Positions 24,176 to 33,860 of a stretch of 64,000 nt of DNA are shown here, piece by piece. Source of the DNA: Thermanaerothrix solaris. Its GTDB lineage: Bacteria > Chloroflexota > Anaerolineae > Anaerolineales > Anaerolineaceae. The stretch is taken from assembly GCF_032334255.1 (NCBI RefSeq), contig NZ_JAUHMF010000002.1, forward strand, positions 1,240,001-1,304,000. Direction: 5' to 3'. Position numbers and translations under genes: made by a program. The notes beneath the pieces were generated by a model, which was not told the origin of the DNA, searched no databases, and saw only the letters and a list, made by a program, of their open reading frames with translations. Positions within the stretch are counted from its first letter, which is position 1, and every line of letters begins with the position of its first letter.

Positions 24176-27088
24176 ATGATGCAGAATAAAATTCGCGTGG
24201 TCGGCGCGCGTGAGCATAATCTGAAGAATATCACTGTTGAAATCCCTCGGGATAAGTTGGTCGTCATTACCGGGCTATCGGGATCGGGCAAATCCTCGTT
24301 GGCCTTTGATACCATTTTTGCCGAGGGGCAGCGGCGTTATGTAGAATCGCTTTCGGCCTATGCCCGTCAGTTCCTGGGGCAGATGGAAAAGCCGGATGTG
24401 GATTACATCGAGGGATTGTCACCGGCAGTATCCATAGATCAAAAAGCCACTTCCCATAACCCTCGCTCGACGGTTGGGACAGTGACCGAAATTTACGACT
24501 ATCTGCGCCTGCTGTTTGCACGGGTGGGTATTCCGCACTGCCCGGTTTGTGGGCGCGAAGTGGTGCGTCAATCTGCCCAAGAAATTGTGGATGCTTTACT
24601 GGCAATGCCCGAAGGGACGCGTTTGGTCATTTTGGCCCCGGTCGTTCGAGGACGCAAGGGGACTTACCAGGCGGTTTTTGAAGAAATTCGTAAGGCTGGC
24701 TTTGTGCGGGTACGGGTAGACGGCAAGATTTACAGCCTGGATGACGAAATCACGTTAGATCGCTATAAGATCCACAACATTGAAGCCGTTGTAGATCGCC
24801 TAGTGATCCGAAATACAGGGGATGAGGAAGAACAGCGCGCTTTTCTCTCACGCCTGACCGATTCGGTTGAGACGGCGTTGAAGGTGGGGGAAGGGTACTT
24901 GATTGTCCAAAATATTTCCCTCGATCCGCCTCAGGATTTGTTTTTCTCAGAACATCTAGCGTGTCCAGAGCATGGGGTTAGTCTGCCCGAAATTGAGCCG
25001 CGGACGTTTTCGTTCAATACTCCTCACGGTGCTTGTCCCGATTGTCAGGGGCTAGGTAGCCGCCTTGAAATTGATCCCGATTTGATCATCCCGGATAAAG
25101 AGCGCTCGCTTAACGATGGCGCAATTGTCGCCCTGGAGTGGAATGGGCCGCGTGAACAAGGGGGATACTATTGGCAAATGATTGAAGCGGTGGCCAAGGC
25201 TTATGATATAGACCTGGATGCACCGGTCTCGAGCATTCCGGAAGAGAAACTCAACAAAATTCTTTATGGTACGGGGCGAGAAGAGATACGTGTTCATTTG
25301 CATGGGCGCAATGATCGCCAGGCCAGTTATGTAACGCCTTTTGAGGGGGTCATTCCCAACTTGGAGCGACGCTATCGGGAGACAAACTCTGAGTATATTC
25401 GAGCCCGCATCGCCGAATTTATGACCGACCAACCCTGCCCAACCTGTAAGGGGACGCGCCTGCGCCCTGAAGCCCTGGCGGTTACCGTAGATGGCTATAA
25501 CATCGTCGAGGTGACGGATTGGCCGGTGAACCGCACCCTAGCCTGGGTTGAGCGACTCATGGGGGAGGATTCTCCTCTTACCGAACGGCAACGCACCATT
25601 GCTGACCGCATTTTGAAAGAGATCAGAGCCCGTTTGGGTTTCTTGGTAGACGTAGGATTGGATTATCTAACCCTGCGTCGTTCAGCGAATACCTTATCGG
25701 GAGGTGAGGCGCAGCGCATCCGCTTGGCGACCCAAGTGGGATCACGGTTGATGGGAGTGCTATACGTTCTGGATGAGCCTTCAATTGGTTTGCACCCGCG
25801 GGATAACGCGCGTCTGCTGGCAACGCTGAAAGGTTTACGGGATTTGGGTAACACGGTCTTGGTGGTAGAGCACGACGAGGAAACCATCCGTTCGGCGGAC
25901 TGGGTGATTGATTTGGGGCCGGGGGCAGGTGAGCACGGCGGCTATGTGGTGGCGGAAGGGCCGGTTGAGGTCATTCTCAACCATCCTCAATCGCTGACCG
26001 GGGCTTATCTCTCGGGACGGATGCAGGTGCCGATGCCAACCCAGCGGCGTAAGGGCAATGGAAAATGGCTCACCATTGTGGGCGCGCGGGCTAATAATTT
26101 GAAAAATTTGACCGTGCGTATCCCATTGGGACGTTTTGTTTGCATAACTGGGGTGTCCGGATCGGGTAAATCTACGCTGATGATTGATGTGCTCTATAAG
26201 GCACTGGCCAAGGAACTGCATGGTGCGCGCACTCAACCGGGCGACTATGATCGGATCGAAGGGATTGAGCACATTGACAAGGTTATCAATATTGATCAGT
26301 CGCCGATTGGACGCACACCTCGCTCCAACCCGGGAACTTACACCGGCCTATTTGACGAGATTCGTAAACTCTTCGCCGAGTTGCCTGAAAGCCGAATGCG
26401 CGGCTATAAAGCCGGGCGATTCTCGTTCAACGTACACGGCGGGCGGTGTGAGGCATGCCAGGGGCAGGGGCAGTTGCGCATTGAAATGCAGTTCTTGCCC
26501 GATGTCTATGTGCCTTGTGATGTGTGTCATGGGGCACGGTTTAATCGCGAAACGCTACAAGTCCGCTATAAGGGACTGAACATTGCCGAGGTGTTGGACA
26601 CGACGGTTAGCGAGGCGATTGACCTGTTTGCGGCTTTCCCATCCATTGTCAATAAGTTGCGCACGCTCGAAGATGTGGGGTTGGGATACATCCGTATTGG
26701 GCAACCCGCCCCGACACTCTCTGGAGGTGAGGCGCAGCGGGTGAAATTGGCTCGTGAACTATCGCGGCGTGCGACTGGACGCACGCTTTACGTCTTGGAT
26801 GAGCCCTCGGTGGGGTTACATGCCGCCGATGTGCATAAACTGATCGAAGTATTGCAGCGATTGGTAGATGCAGGGAATACGGTGCTGATTATTGAGCATA
26901 ACTTAGATATCATCAAAGTGGCGGATTACATCATAGACCTGGGACCGGAGGGCGGCGACCGGGGTGGGCAATTGGTCGCTGCCGGAACTCCCGAGGAAGT
27001 TTGCCAGGTGTCCGAATCTTATACCGGGCAATACCTTAAGCGCTATTTGGAAGAACACCGTTGGTTTACCCCGGCTTATTCGGCTTAA
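24176..27088 (+). CDS. uvrA: Excinuclease ABC subunit A
   Basis: A 970-residue UvrA. The two ATPase modules have Walker A GLSGSGKSS (N-terminal) and GVSGSGKST (middle), and each has a signature (LSGGEAQRIRLA and LSGGEAQRVKLA) and Walker B (VLDEPSIGLH, VLDEPSVGLH). Zinc modules are CPVCGREV, CPEHG...CPDCQGLG and CEACQGQGQ...CDVCHGA. It finds bulky DNA damage for UvrB. The ATG at 24176 follows GAGGTG by 6 nt; an in-frame GTG at 24167 is less well placed. No LexA-type box was recognised upstream. uvrB and uvrC are not in the window. Confidence 0.97.
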   Translation: MMQNKIRVVGAREHNLKNITVEIPRDKLVVITGLSGSGKSSLAFDTIFAEGQRRYVESLSAYARQFLGQMEKPDVDYIEGLSPAVSIDQKATSHNPRSTVGTVTEIYDYLRLLFARVGIPHCPVCGREVVRQSAQEIVDALLAMPEGTRLVILAPVVRGRKGTYQAVFEEIRKAGFVRVRVDGKIYSLDDEITLDRYKIHNIEAVVDRLVIRNTGDEEEQRAFLSRLTDSVETALKVGEGYLIVQNISLDPPQDLFFSEHLACPEHGVSLPEIEPRTFSFNTPHGACPDCQGLGSRLEIDPDLIIPDKERSLNDGAIVALEWNGPREQGGYYWQMIEAVAKAYDIDLDAPVSSIPEEKLNKILYGTGREEIRVHLHGRNDRQASYVTPFEGVIPNLERRYRETNSEYIRARIAEFMTDQPCPTCKGTRLRPEALAVTVDGYNIVEVTDWPVNRTLAWVERLMGEDSPLTERQRTIADRILKEIRARLGFLVDVGLDYLTLRRSANTLSGGEAQRIRLATQVGSRLMGVLYVLDEPSIGLHPRDNARLLATLKGLRDLGNTVLVVEHDEETIRSADWVIDLGPGAGEHGGYVVAEGPVEVILNHPQSLTGAYLSGRMQVPMPTQRRKGNGKWLTIVGARANNLKNLTVRIPLGRFVCITGVSGSGKSTLMIDVLYKALAKELHGARTQPGDYDRIEGIEHIDKVINIDQSPIGRTPRSNPGTYTGLFDEIRKLFAELPESRMRGYKAGRFSFNVHGGRCEACQGQGQLRIEMQFLPDVYVPCDVCHGARFNRETLQVRYKGLNIAEVLDTTVSEAIDLFAAFPSIVNKLRTLEDVGLGYIRIGQPAPTLSGGEAQRVKLARELSRRATGRTLYVLDEPSVGLHAADVHKLIEVLQRLVDAGNTVLIIEHNLDIIKVADYIIDLGPEGGDRGGQLVAAGTPEEVCQVSESYTGQYLKRYLEEHRWFTPAYSA

Positions 27089-27094
27089 ACGGCA

Positions 27095-28018
27095 TTAGAG
27101 GCTTTCGCGCCAGATGGTAATCAATTCGGGAAGATGTTCAAGCGCGTCCTCAGTAGGGTGCAGGTCAAGCAAGGTGCGCATGCGTTCGACGCGGGGCTCA
27201 TAACGCACGACTTCGGCAGCGCGCGGGGGCTTCAGCACAAGTTGCGAAGGGGAATTGGTGAGTTCCAGGATGCGCTTGGCCAGAGTGAGAATCGGGACGC
27301 CTTTACCGTTGCCGATGTTGATGGGCTCGGAAGGGGTGGGTAGAGCAGTGGCTCGCAGTAACGCCTCAGTCACTTTTTCAACCCAGATGATGTCAATAAT
27401 CTGTTCCCCACCGTAAACAATCAGGTCTTTTCCGTCCAAGGCGTTGCGAACCCAAATGGGGATAACTCGTTCAACGTCACGGGGACCGTAAACATGGGAG
27501 AGGCGGAGGACGATGACGGGCAGAGCATATATTTCCTGAAACACTTGGCAGTATACCTCCGCGGCGACCTTGCTAGCGCCGTAAGGGTTTTTGCTCCGCA
27601 GCGGATGACTCTCATCAACCGGAAGATGACGTGGTTCGCCGTAGACCTCGCCCGACGAGGTGAAGATGACTTTAGAAACCTCAAGGTGATGGGCGGCTTT
27701 GAGTACGTTGAATGTGCCGATGACGTTGGTTTCAAAACAAGCGTCTACCCGGCTTACACTGCTCATGACGCGTGTTTGGGCTGCCAGATGATACACGATC
27801 TGGCAGCCGCGCATAGCATCGAGCACATCCCCATAGCGACGTACATCCCCATGCACGAAGTCGATGCGGGGGTTATGGCGATGATGGGCAATATTTTCTA
27901 ACCGACCTCGCAAGAGATTGTCGAGGATAATTACCTCGTATTCGGCTTGTTGGGACAGCCTATCTACCAGGTGACTCCCGATGAATCCCGCTCCGCCGGT
28001 CACAAGAACTTTCATCAT
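27095..28018 (-). CDS. NAD-dependent epimerase/dehydratase (extended SDR)
   Basis: A 307-residue SDR enzyme with the N-terminal Rossmann motif GGAGFIGSHLVDRL (residues 8-21), the catalytic YGASK (Tyr and Lys) and SSGEVYGEPRHLPVDE before it. This pattern fits nucleotide-sugar 4-epimerases or 4,6-dehydratases such as GalE- or UDP-glucuronate-processing enzymes. It lies next to UDP-glucose 6-dehydrogenase on the same strand, so a UDP-glucuronate 4-epimerase or decarboxylase role is attractive, but the sequence alone does not decide. A terminator between the two genes means it may need its own promoter. Confidence 0.85.
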   Translation of the reverse strand: MMKVLVTGGAGFIGSHLVDRLSQQAEYEVIILDNLLRGRLENIAHHRHNPRIDFVHGDVRRYGDVLDAMRGCQIVYHLAAQTRVMSSVSRVDACFETNVIGTFNVLKAAHHLEVSKVIFTSSGEVYGEPRHLPVDESHPLRSKNPYGASKVAAEVYCQVFQEIYALPVIVLRLSHVYGPRDVERVIPIWVRNALDGKDLIVYGGEQIIDIIWVEKVTEALLRATALPTPSEPINIGNGKGVPILTLAKRILELTNSPSQLVLKPPRAAEVVRYEPRVERMRTLLDLHPTEDALEHLPELITIWRESL

Positions 28019-28030
28019 TGCCCTCTCTAG

Positions 28031-28066
28031 TATAAAAAATTAGGCCCACCGGATGAAGGTGGGCCT
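28031..28066 (-). terminator. Rho-independent terminator after UDP-glucose dehydrogenase
   Basis: On the minus strand AGGCCCACC (28066-28058) and GGTGGGCCT (28050-28042) form a 9-bp stem with a 7-nt loop, followed by AATTTTTTATA. It lies 7 nt after the stop of the UDP-glucose dehydrogenase gene and before the SDR gene. Confidence 0.8.
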
Positions 28067-28073
28067 GAAGGGA

Positions 28074-29393
28074 TTATCCACTAACAACACCGTTAGTCGC
28101 GCGACCAATGCCAAAGTAGGTGAAACCAAGACTGCGGAGATGGTCGGGATCCCAGAGGTTGCGCCCATCCATGATCAAGGGATTGCGCATCAGACGATAA
28201 ATACGTTCAAAATCGAGTTGTTTGAATTCATTCCACTCGGTGGCTAAGACCAAAGCATCGGCGCCTTCGGCGACCTCATAAGGGTTGGCGCACAATACAG
28301 CCTTGGGGAGCAGAGGGCGAGCGTTTTCCATAGCCTGGGGGTCATAAGCCCGAATCAAGGCGCCTTCATTTTCCATCAAGTGAATGAGTTCGAGCGCAGG
28401 TGCTTCGCGAATATCATCCGTATTGGGCTTAAAGGACAACCCAAGCACTCCAATCACTTTTTCGTTGAGGGTACCCAGGGCTTTGCGCAGGCGCATCACC
28501 ACGCGGCGGCGCATGTTACGGTTAATATCCATGACGGCTTGCAGTAATTGGGGGTTAGAACCGTGCAGAACAGCCATGTGGGCCAGGGCTTTAACGTCTT
28601 TAGGGAAGCAACTTCCACCCCAGCCTAAACCGGCATCCAGAAAGGCGGGGCCGATGCGTTTGTCCAATCCCATGCCGATCGCCACTTGGCGCACATCAGC
28701 GCCCAATTCTTCGCAGATGGTCGCAATCTCATTAATAAAAGAAATGCGCGTAGCTAAAAAAGCATTAGAAGCGTATTTGATCATTTCTGCCGTGCGTAGG
28801 TCGGTAATCAGAATGGGGCAGCGTAGGGTGAGGTAGAGTTGAGCAACTTTCGAGGCGGCTTCGCGATCTAAAGACCCCAGCACTACCCGGTCGGGGTTCA
28901 TAAAATCGTGAATAGCCGAACCTTCGCGCAGAAACTCGGGATTTGAAACAACCGAGAATTGCAGTGGACGCCCGGAACGCCGTTTGCGGATGATATCGGC
29001 CACCCAGTCGCCAGTGCCAACCGGAACGGTGGACTTATTGACGACAATGATGGGGTGATCCACATGATCGGCAATGGCCTCGGCAACGGCGCGCACATAC
29101 TGCAAATCGGCTTCACCATCTACACCCGAAGGCGTTCCCACGGCGATGAAGGCAAATTCGGCCTCTTTGAGGGCTTCGGGGTAACTCGTGGTGAAGGAGA
29201 GGCGCCCCGCGCGAACATTTTGGGCTACCAGTTGCTCTAACCCCGGTTCATAAATGGGCATAATGCCCTGTTTCAATTTTTCAATCCGTTTTTCATCAAT
29301 ATCCAGGCAGACGACCTTGTTCCCTAAATCGGCAAAGCACGTACCGGTGACCAAACCCACATAGCCGGTGCCAATGACGCAGATATTGCTCAT
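28074..29393 (-). CDS. ugd: UDP-glucose 6-dehydrogenase
   Basis: A 439-residue enzyme. It begins with the NAD-binding MSNICVIGTGYVGLVTGTCF; the middle has the conserved EMIKYASNAFLATRISFINE helix and the catalytic Cys in GLGWGGSCFPKD; the C-terminal domain has GLSFKPNTDDIREAPAL. It oxidises UDP-glucose to UDP-glucuronate with two NAD+. It is close to an SDR sugar-nucleotide enzyme and feeds surface polysaccharide synthesis. Confidence 0.95.
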   Translation of the reverse strand: MSNICVIGTGYVGLVTGTCFADLGNKVVCLDIDEKRIEKLKQGIMPIYEPGLEQLVAQNVRAGRLSFTTSYPEALKEAEFAFIAVGTPSGVDGEADLQYVRAVAEAIADHVDHPIIVVNKSTVPVGTGDWVADIIRKRRSGRPLQFSVVSNPEFLREGSAIHDFMNPDRVVLGSLDREAASKVAQLYLTLRCPILITDLRTAEMIKYASNAFLATRISFINEIATICEELGADVRQVAIGMGLDKRIGPAFLDAGLGWGGSCFPKDVKALAHMAVLHGSNPQLLQAVMDINRNMRRRVVMRLRKALGTLNEKVIGVLGLSFKPNTDDIREAPALELIHLMENEGALIRAYDPQAMENARPLLPKAVLCANPYEVAEGADALVLATEWNEFKQLDFERIYRLMRNPLIMDGRNLWDPDHLRSLGFTYFGIGRATNGVVSG

Positions 29394-29502
29394 ATCTCAA
29401 TGACCTCCTGAAAACATTATATCCGAAACTAGAAGAATTTTAATCTACCGGGTGACCCATGAAGATGGGATATTTGTCATACAGATTGATGAGTGGTGAC
29501 GG

Positions 29503-29531
29503 ATGACTTAACTTGTAAACTGTTGTAAAAT
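29503..29531 (+). promoter_or_regulatory. Possible promoter of folD
   Basis: ATGACT (29503-29508) and TAAAAT (29526-29531) are spaced by 17 nt in the 212-bp gap between the divergent ugd and folD genes. Transcription would begin about 70 nt before the folD start. Hexamers match the consensus at 4 and 5 of 6 positions; no experimental support. Confidence 0.35.
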
Positions 29532-29606
29532 GTCAGAGAACTTAATTGGGGGACAAGTTAGCCGAGGAGCAACTTGTGGATTTGACCAAGGAAAGGAGAC
29601 AGACGT

Positions 29607-30485
29607 ATGCCAGCGGAGATCATTGATGGAAAAGCCGTGGCGGAACAGATTCGGGCTGAGGTCAAGCAAGCCGTGGCCGAACGCGTGGCGGCAGGTAAGG
29701 CTGTGCCAGGTCTGGCTACGGTTTTAGTTGGGGATAATCCGGCCTCACAGGTTTACGTCCGTAACAAGCGCAAGGCTTGCGAAGAAGTTGGAATCCAGTC
29801 ATTTGGATTTGAACTCCCCGCGACGGCTACTCAAGAACAGGTGGAAGGGCTGGTCAGGGAGTTGAATCAGGACTCGCGCATTCACGGCATCTTGGTTCAA
29901 TTGCCTCTACCTGACGGCTTAGATGAGGAGCGAGTCCTGGGGGCGATCAGCATTCAGAAGGATGTGGATGGCTTTCACCCTGTTAATATTGGCCGCCTAG
30001 CGCAAAAAGGCCGCGAGCCGTTGTTTGTCCCATGCACCCCGGCTGGCTGTTTGTACCTGATCGAACGGGTGGTGCCCTCGTTGCGTGGATTGAATGCCGT
30101 GGTCTTAGGGCGGTCAAACATCGTGGGGATGCCAATGGCGTTACTCCTGGTGCGGGCGGATGCTACGGTGACAATTTGTCACTCGCGCACGCGAGATTTG
30201 CCCGCGGTGACCCGCCAGGCGGATGTCCTGGTGGCGGCCGTGGGGCGCCCTGAAATGGTGCGAGCGGATTGGGTTAAGCCGGGCGCAGTAGTGATTGATG
30301 TGGGTATCAATCGGATTGAAGACCCATCCCATCCTAAGGGACAGCGCCTAGTAGGGGATGTGGCCTTTGAAGAAGTGCGCCAAGTGGCCGGTTATATCAC
30401 ACCGGTGCCCGGAGGTGTTGGCCCAATGACTATCGCGATGTTGCTGAATAACACCCTGCGAGCAGCAGAACTGGCAGAAATGTGA
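29607..30485 (+). CDS. folD: Bifunctional methylenetetrahydrofolate dehydrogenase/cyclohydrolase
   Basis: A 292-residue FolD. Substrate site YVRNKRKACEEVGI (with the catalytic Lys), QLPLPDGLDEE, the NADP-binding VLGRSNIVGMPMALLL and the C-terminal TPVPGGVGPMT are all present. The ATG is preceded by AAGGAAAGGAGA. It interconverts 5,10-methylene- and 10-formyl-tetrahydrofolate. Anaerobic purine degradation by some bacteria yields formimino groups for tetrahydrofolate, so the nearby purine genes may be relevant, but folD is also plain housekeeping. Confidence 0.97.
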   Translation: MPAEIIDGKAVAEQIRAEVKQAVAERVAAGKAVPGLATVLVGDNPASQVYVRNKRKACEEVGIQSFGFELPATATQEQVEGLVRELNQDSRIHGILVQLPLPDGLDEERVLGAISIQKDVDGFHPVNIGRLAQKGREPLFVPCTPAGCLYLIERVVPSLRGLNAVVLGRSNIVGMPMALLLVRADATVTICHSRTRDLPAVTRQADVLVAAVGRPEMVRADWVKPGAVVIDVGINRIEDPSHPKGQRLVGDVAFEEVRQVAGYITPVPGGVGPMTIAMLLNNTLRAAELAEM

Positions 30486-30536
30486 CAAAAATCATGTTGT
30501 CAGACAATTGACAAAATGACAAGTTTCGGTTAATCT
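30484..30536 (+). promoter_or_regulatory. Promoter and repeated GACAA/TTGTC elements before the purine operon
   Basis: TTGACA (30508-30513) and TAATCT (30531-30536) with 17-nt spacing form a possible promoter. Directly upstream is the palindrome TTGTC-A-GACAA (30497-30507). GACAA also occurs at 30484, 30510 and 30518. The arrangement looks like an operator over the -35 region, and the GntR/HutC regulator three genes downstream is the natural candidate to bind it. The link is inference. Confidence 0.4.
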
Positions 30537-30614
30537 ATAAACGTCCAGGTGATCAACAGGGCAAGCCGTGACCAAACCTCCTTTCTTCCTCCTTCCTGAG
30601 TGGTTGGCGTAACC

Positions 30615-32000
30615 ATGTCCACCCTCCTTGTCAAGCATGCCACACTTCTAATCACTATGGATGACCTCCGTCGGGAAATTCCCGAGGGAGGTCTTTTCAT
30701 TCGGGATGGCTTTATCGAACAGGTGGGGCCGACCTCGGAATTGCCCGAGGCGGCAGATGAGGTGCTCGACCTGCGCGGCCACATTGTGATCCCAGGGTTA
30801 ATCAATACCCATCATCATTTCTACCAGACGCTCACCCGCGCGGTGCCGGAAGCGCAGAATGCCAATTTGTTCAACTGGCTGAAGACGCTATATCCGATTT
30901 GGGCACGGATGACGCCGGAGGATATTTACATCTCTACCCAGACCGCGCTGGCAGAACTGGCGCTTTCGGGATGCACGACGGCCTCGGATCATCTTTACCT
31001 GTTCCCCAATGGATCGCGTCTGGATGATGAGATTGCCGCTGCCCGTGAAGTGGGGGTGCGCCTGCACGCCTCACGGGGTTCGATGAGCCTGGGAGAAAGC
31101 CAGGGTGGTTTACCGCCAGACAGCGTCGTGGACACAGAAGACCATATCTTGCGAGATAGCCAGCGCTTGATTGAGACTTATCATGATCCTAAACCAGGGG
31201 CAATGGTTCAAATTGTGCTGGCGCCGTGCTCTCCCTTCAGTGTTACCGGCGACTTAATGCGCGAAAGTGCGCGTTTGGCGCGGCAGTATGGTGTCCATCT
31301 CCATACCCACTTGGCTGAAACTCAAGACGAAGAGGTCTTCTGCCTGCAAAAGTTTGGTTACCGACCTGTGGCTTACATGGAGAGCCTGGAATGGGTTGGG
31401 GATGACGTGTGGTTCGCTCACGCCGTGCACGTCAATGCGGCTGAAATACAAGTATTTGCCCAAACTGGGTGTGGGGTAGCGCATTGTCCGAGTTCGAATA
31501 TGCGCTTGGCCTCAGGAATTGCACCGGTCATGCGTTACCTTGCTCGCGGAGTTAAGGTGGGCTTGGGGGTGGATGGGTCTGCGAGCAATGATAGTTCACA
31601 TATGCTGGGTGAGGCTCGGCAGGCGATGCTGCTGGCACGGTTGGCTGCCGGGTTAGAAGGTGCCTCGCTCTCGAGCCAGGATGCCCCGCCACTGATGACG
31701 GCACGGCAAGCGCTGGAATTAGCCACCCGCGGCGGTGCCGCCGTGTTGGGGCGTTCGGATATTGGCTCCCTGGAACCGGGAAAGTGCGCTGACTTTGTGG
31801 CCTTCAATTTGAGTGCGCTGGATTATGCTGGCGCTCTGCATGATCCGGTGGCGGCGCTCGTTTTCTGCCAGCCACAACGAGCAAGTTACACTGTGGTTCA
31901 TGGTCGAATGATCGTTAAAGATGGGGTGTTGCAGACGGTGGATTTACAGCATCTGATCGAACGGCATAACCGCGCCGCTCAGCGGTTACTGCAAGGCTAG
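30615..32000 (+). CDS. 8-oxoguanine deaminase (amidohydrolase family)
   Basis: A 461-residue amidohydrolase. Metal ligands and substrate blocks read GLINTHHHFYQTLTRAVP, LYPIWARMTPEDIY, ASRGSMSLGESQGGLPPDSVV, VLAPCSPFSVT, LHTHLAET and GLGVDGSASND. These match the 8-oxoguanine deaminase branch of the SsnA/TrzN-like amidohydrolases, which turns 8-oxoguanine into urate and ammonia; guanine deaminase activity is the alternative. The ATG at 30615 has a weak ribosome site. The next gene encodes adenine deaminase, so the two supply oxidised purine bases to catabolism. Confidence 0.85.
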   Translation: MSTLLVKHATLLITMDDLRREIPEGGLFIRDGFIEQVGPTSELPEAADEVLDLRGHIVIPGLINTHHHFYQTLTRAVPEAQNANLFNWLKTLYPIWARMTPEDIYISTQTALAELALSGCTTASDHLYLFPNGSRLDDEIAAAREVGVRLHASRGSMSLGESQGGLPPDSVVDTEDHILRDSQRLIETYHDPKPGAMVQIVLAPCSPFSVTGDLMRESARLARQYGVHLHTHLAETQDEEVFCLQKFGYRPVAYMESLEWVGDDVWFAHAVHVNAAEIQVFAQTGCGVAHCPSSNMRLASGIAPVMRYLARGVKVGLGVDGSASNDSSHMLGEARQAMLLARLAAGLEGASLSSQDAPPLMTARQALELATRGGAAVLGRSDIGSLEPGKCADFVAFNLSALDYAGALHDPVAALVFCQPQRASYTVVHGRMIVKDGVLQTVDLQHLIERHNRAAQRLLQG

Positions 32001-32062
32001 GTTGGCGTTTATTATCGGTTGTTCAACCCGCTCTCGTCAGGGCTCTTCAACAGGAGGAGACG

Positions 32063-33859
32063 ATGTCCAAACAGATTACCCCCGAAGTGACCCGCCGATT
32101 AGTGGATTGCGCGATGGGGCGCCTGCCCGCCGACAAGGTGATTCGCAATGGCCTATGGGTGTCGGTGCAAACGGGCGAGATTATTCCCAATACCAATATC
32201 GCGATTTTGGGCGAGCGAATCGCTTATGTAGGGCCGGATGCCAGCCACACGATAGGCAAGCGAACCGAGGTTGTGGATGCGCAGGGCGCTTATCTCGTGC
32301 CCGGCCTCTTAGACGCCCACATGCATGTGGAGTCGGGCATGTTGACTGTGACCGAATTTGTACGCGCAGTGGCGCCGCATGGCACAACCGGCATGTTTAT
32401 TGATCCACATGAGATTGCCAATGTCTTTGGTCTTAAAGGTGTGCGGTTGATGGTGGATGAGGCAGCACAACAGCCCATCCATGTGTTTGTGCAGGTGCCC
32501 TCGTGTGTCCCCTCTGCTCCGGGTTTAGAAACGCCGGGGGCAACCATTGGTCCTGATGAGGTGGCTGAAGCGATGACCTGGCCGGGGATTATCGGCTTAG
32601 GTGAAATGATGGATTTCCCAGGCGTTTATGAGGGCCGCGAAAAGCCTCATGCGGAAATGGCAATCGCCCGAAATGCCGGCAAGACCATCGGCGGGCACTA
32701 CGCTTCTCCAGATCTTGGTTTGCCTTTCCACGGCTATGTGGCAGGTGGCGCCGAGGATGACCATGAAGGTACGCGGCTAGAAGACGCCGTGGCCCGTGCG
32801 CGTCAGGGAATGCGCGTGATGATGCGATATGGTTCAGCCTGGCACGATGTGGCCACTCAGGTGCGTGCGGTAACCGAATTGGGTCTGGATCCTCGCCGCT
32901 TTTTGCTGTGCACAGATGATAGTCATTCGGCCACTTTGGTGCAAGAAGGGCATATGGATCGGGTGGTTCGGCATGCCATTGCCCAGGGGTTGCGGCCCAT
33001 AACGGCGATTCAGATGGCGACTATAAATACCGCCGAGCACTTTGGGGTCAGCCGCGATTTGGGAATGATTGCACCTGGGCGCTATGCGGATATTCTCTTA
33101 GTACCTGATCTGGTCAATTTCCGACCTACAGCAGTAATGGCTAAGGGTCAGTGGATTGCTCGCGAGGGGCAGTGGCTCATTGAATTACCAACCATCGCCT
33201 ACCCCGATTGGGTCTTGCACTCTGTGCATCTTAAGCGTCCGCTGACGGCAGAAGATTTTAAATTGGTGGTACCTGGAATTCAACAAGGACAGGTTACCGC
33301 GAATGTCATCGGTGTTATCGAGAATCAGGCTCCGACCCGCCATTTGCGTCTGACGGTGGAAGTAACCAAGGGCGAAATTAAACCTGATCCCCAGAGTGAT
33401 ATTGCCAAAATTGCCCTGGTTGAGCGCCACCGGGCAAGCGGGGTGGTGCAGGTAGGGTTGGTACATGGGTTTGGCTTCACCGCCCGCTGTGGGATTGCCA
33501 CAACCGTGGCCCATGATAGCCATCATCTTATTGTGGTGGGCACCGATGAAACCTGTATGGCACAAGCCGTCAATGCGCTTGCGGAATGTGGGGGTGGGCA
33601 GGTCGTGGTTAAAGACGGAGAGATTATCGGTAAGGTTGAGTTGCCCATTGCTGGATTAATGTCAAACCAACGGGCCGAAGAGGTTGCAGCCCAAGCCGAA
33701 AGCGTGTTAGAAGGTTTTCGTGCCTGTGGGTGCACGCTGAACAACCCCAACATGCAGTTGAGTTTGTTGGCCCTAGTGGTCATCCCCGAACTGCGTATCT
33801 CTGATCTGGGCCTGGTGGATGTAACCCAATTTAAGTTCATCCCAGTTGTCGAGAGGTGA
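32063..33859 (+). CDS. ade: Adenine deaminase
   Basis: A 598-residue enzyme of the AdeC type. It has the metal site GLLDAHMHVESGMLTV, the family segment DPHEIANVFG, GEMMDFPGV, the Asp-containing LLCTDDSHSATL, and a C-terminal domain with IGLVHGFGF-like text (VGLVHGFGFTARCG) and the ending MSNQRAEEV. It deaminates adenine to hypoxanthine with Mn2+ or Fe2+. AGGAGGAGACG precedes the ATG. It is the second gene of the purine catabolic operon; its stop is just before the GntR regulator gene. Confidence 0.95.
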   Translation: MSKQITPEVTRRLVDCAMGRLPADKVIRNGLWVSVQTGEIIPNTNIAILGERIAYVGPDASHTIGKRTEVVDAQGAYLVPGLLDAHMHVESGMLTVTEFVRAVAPHGTTGMFIDPHEIANVFGLKGVRLMVDEAAQQPIHVFVQVPSCVPSAPGLETPGATIGPDEVAEAMTWPGIIGLGEMMDFPGVYEGREKPHAEMAIARNAGKTIGGHYASPDLGLPFHGYVAGGAEDDHEGTRLEDAVARARQGMRVMMRYGSAWHDVATQVRAVTELGLDPRRFLLCTDDSHSATLVQEGHMDRVVRHAIAQGLRPITAIQMATINTAEHFGVSRDLGMIAPGRYADILLVPDLVNFRPTAVMAKGQWIAREGQWLIELPTIAYPDWVLHSVHLKRPLTAEDFKLVVPGIQQGQVTANVIGVIENQAPTRHLRLTVEVTKGEIKPDPQSDIAKIALVERHRASGVVQVGLVHGFGFTARCGIATTVAHDSHHLIVVGTDETCMAQAVNALAECGGGQVVVKDGEIIGKVELPIAGLMSNQRAEEVAAQAESVLEGFRACGCTLNNPNMQLSLLALVVIPELRISDLGLVDVTQFKFIPVVER

Positions 33860-33860
33860 G

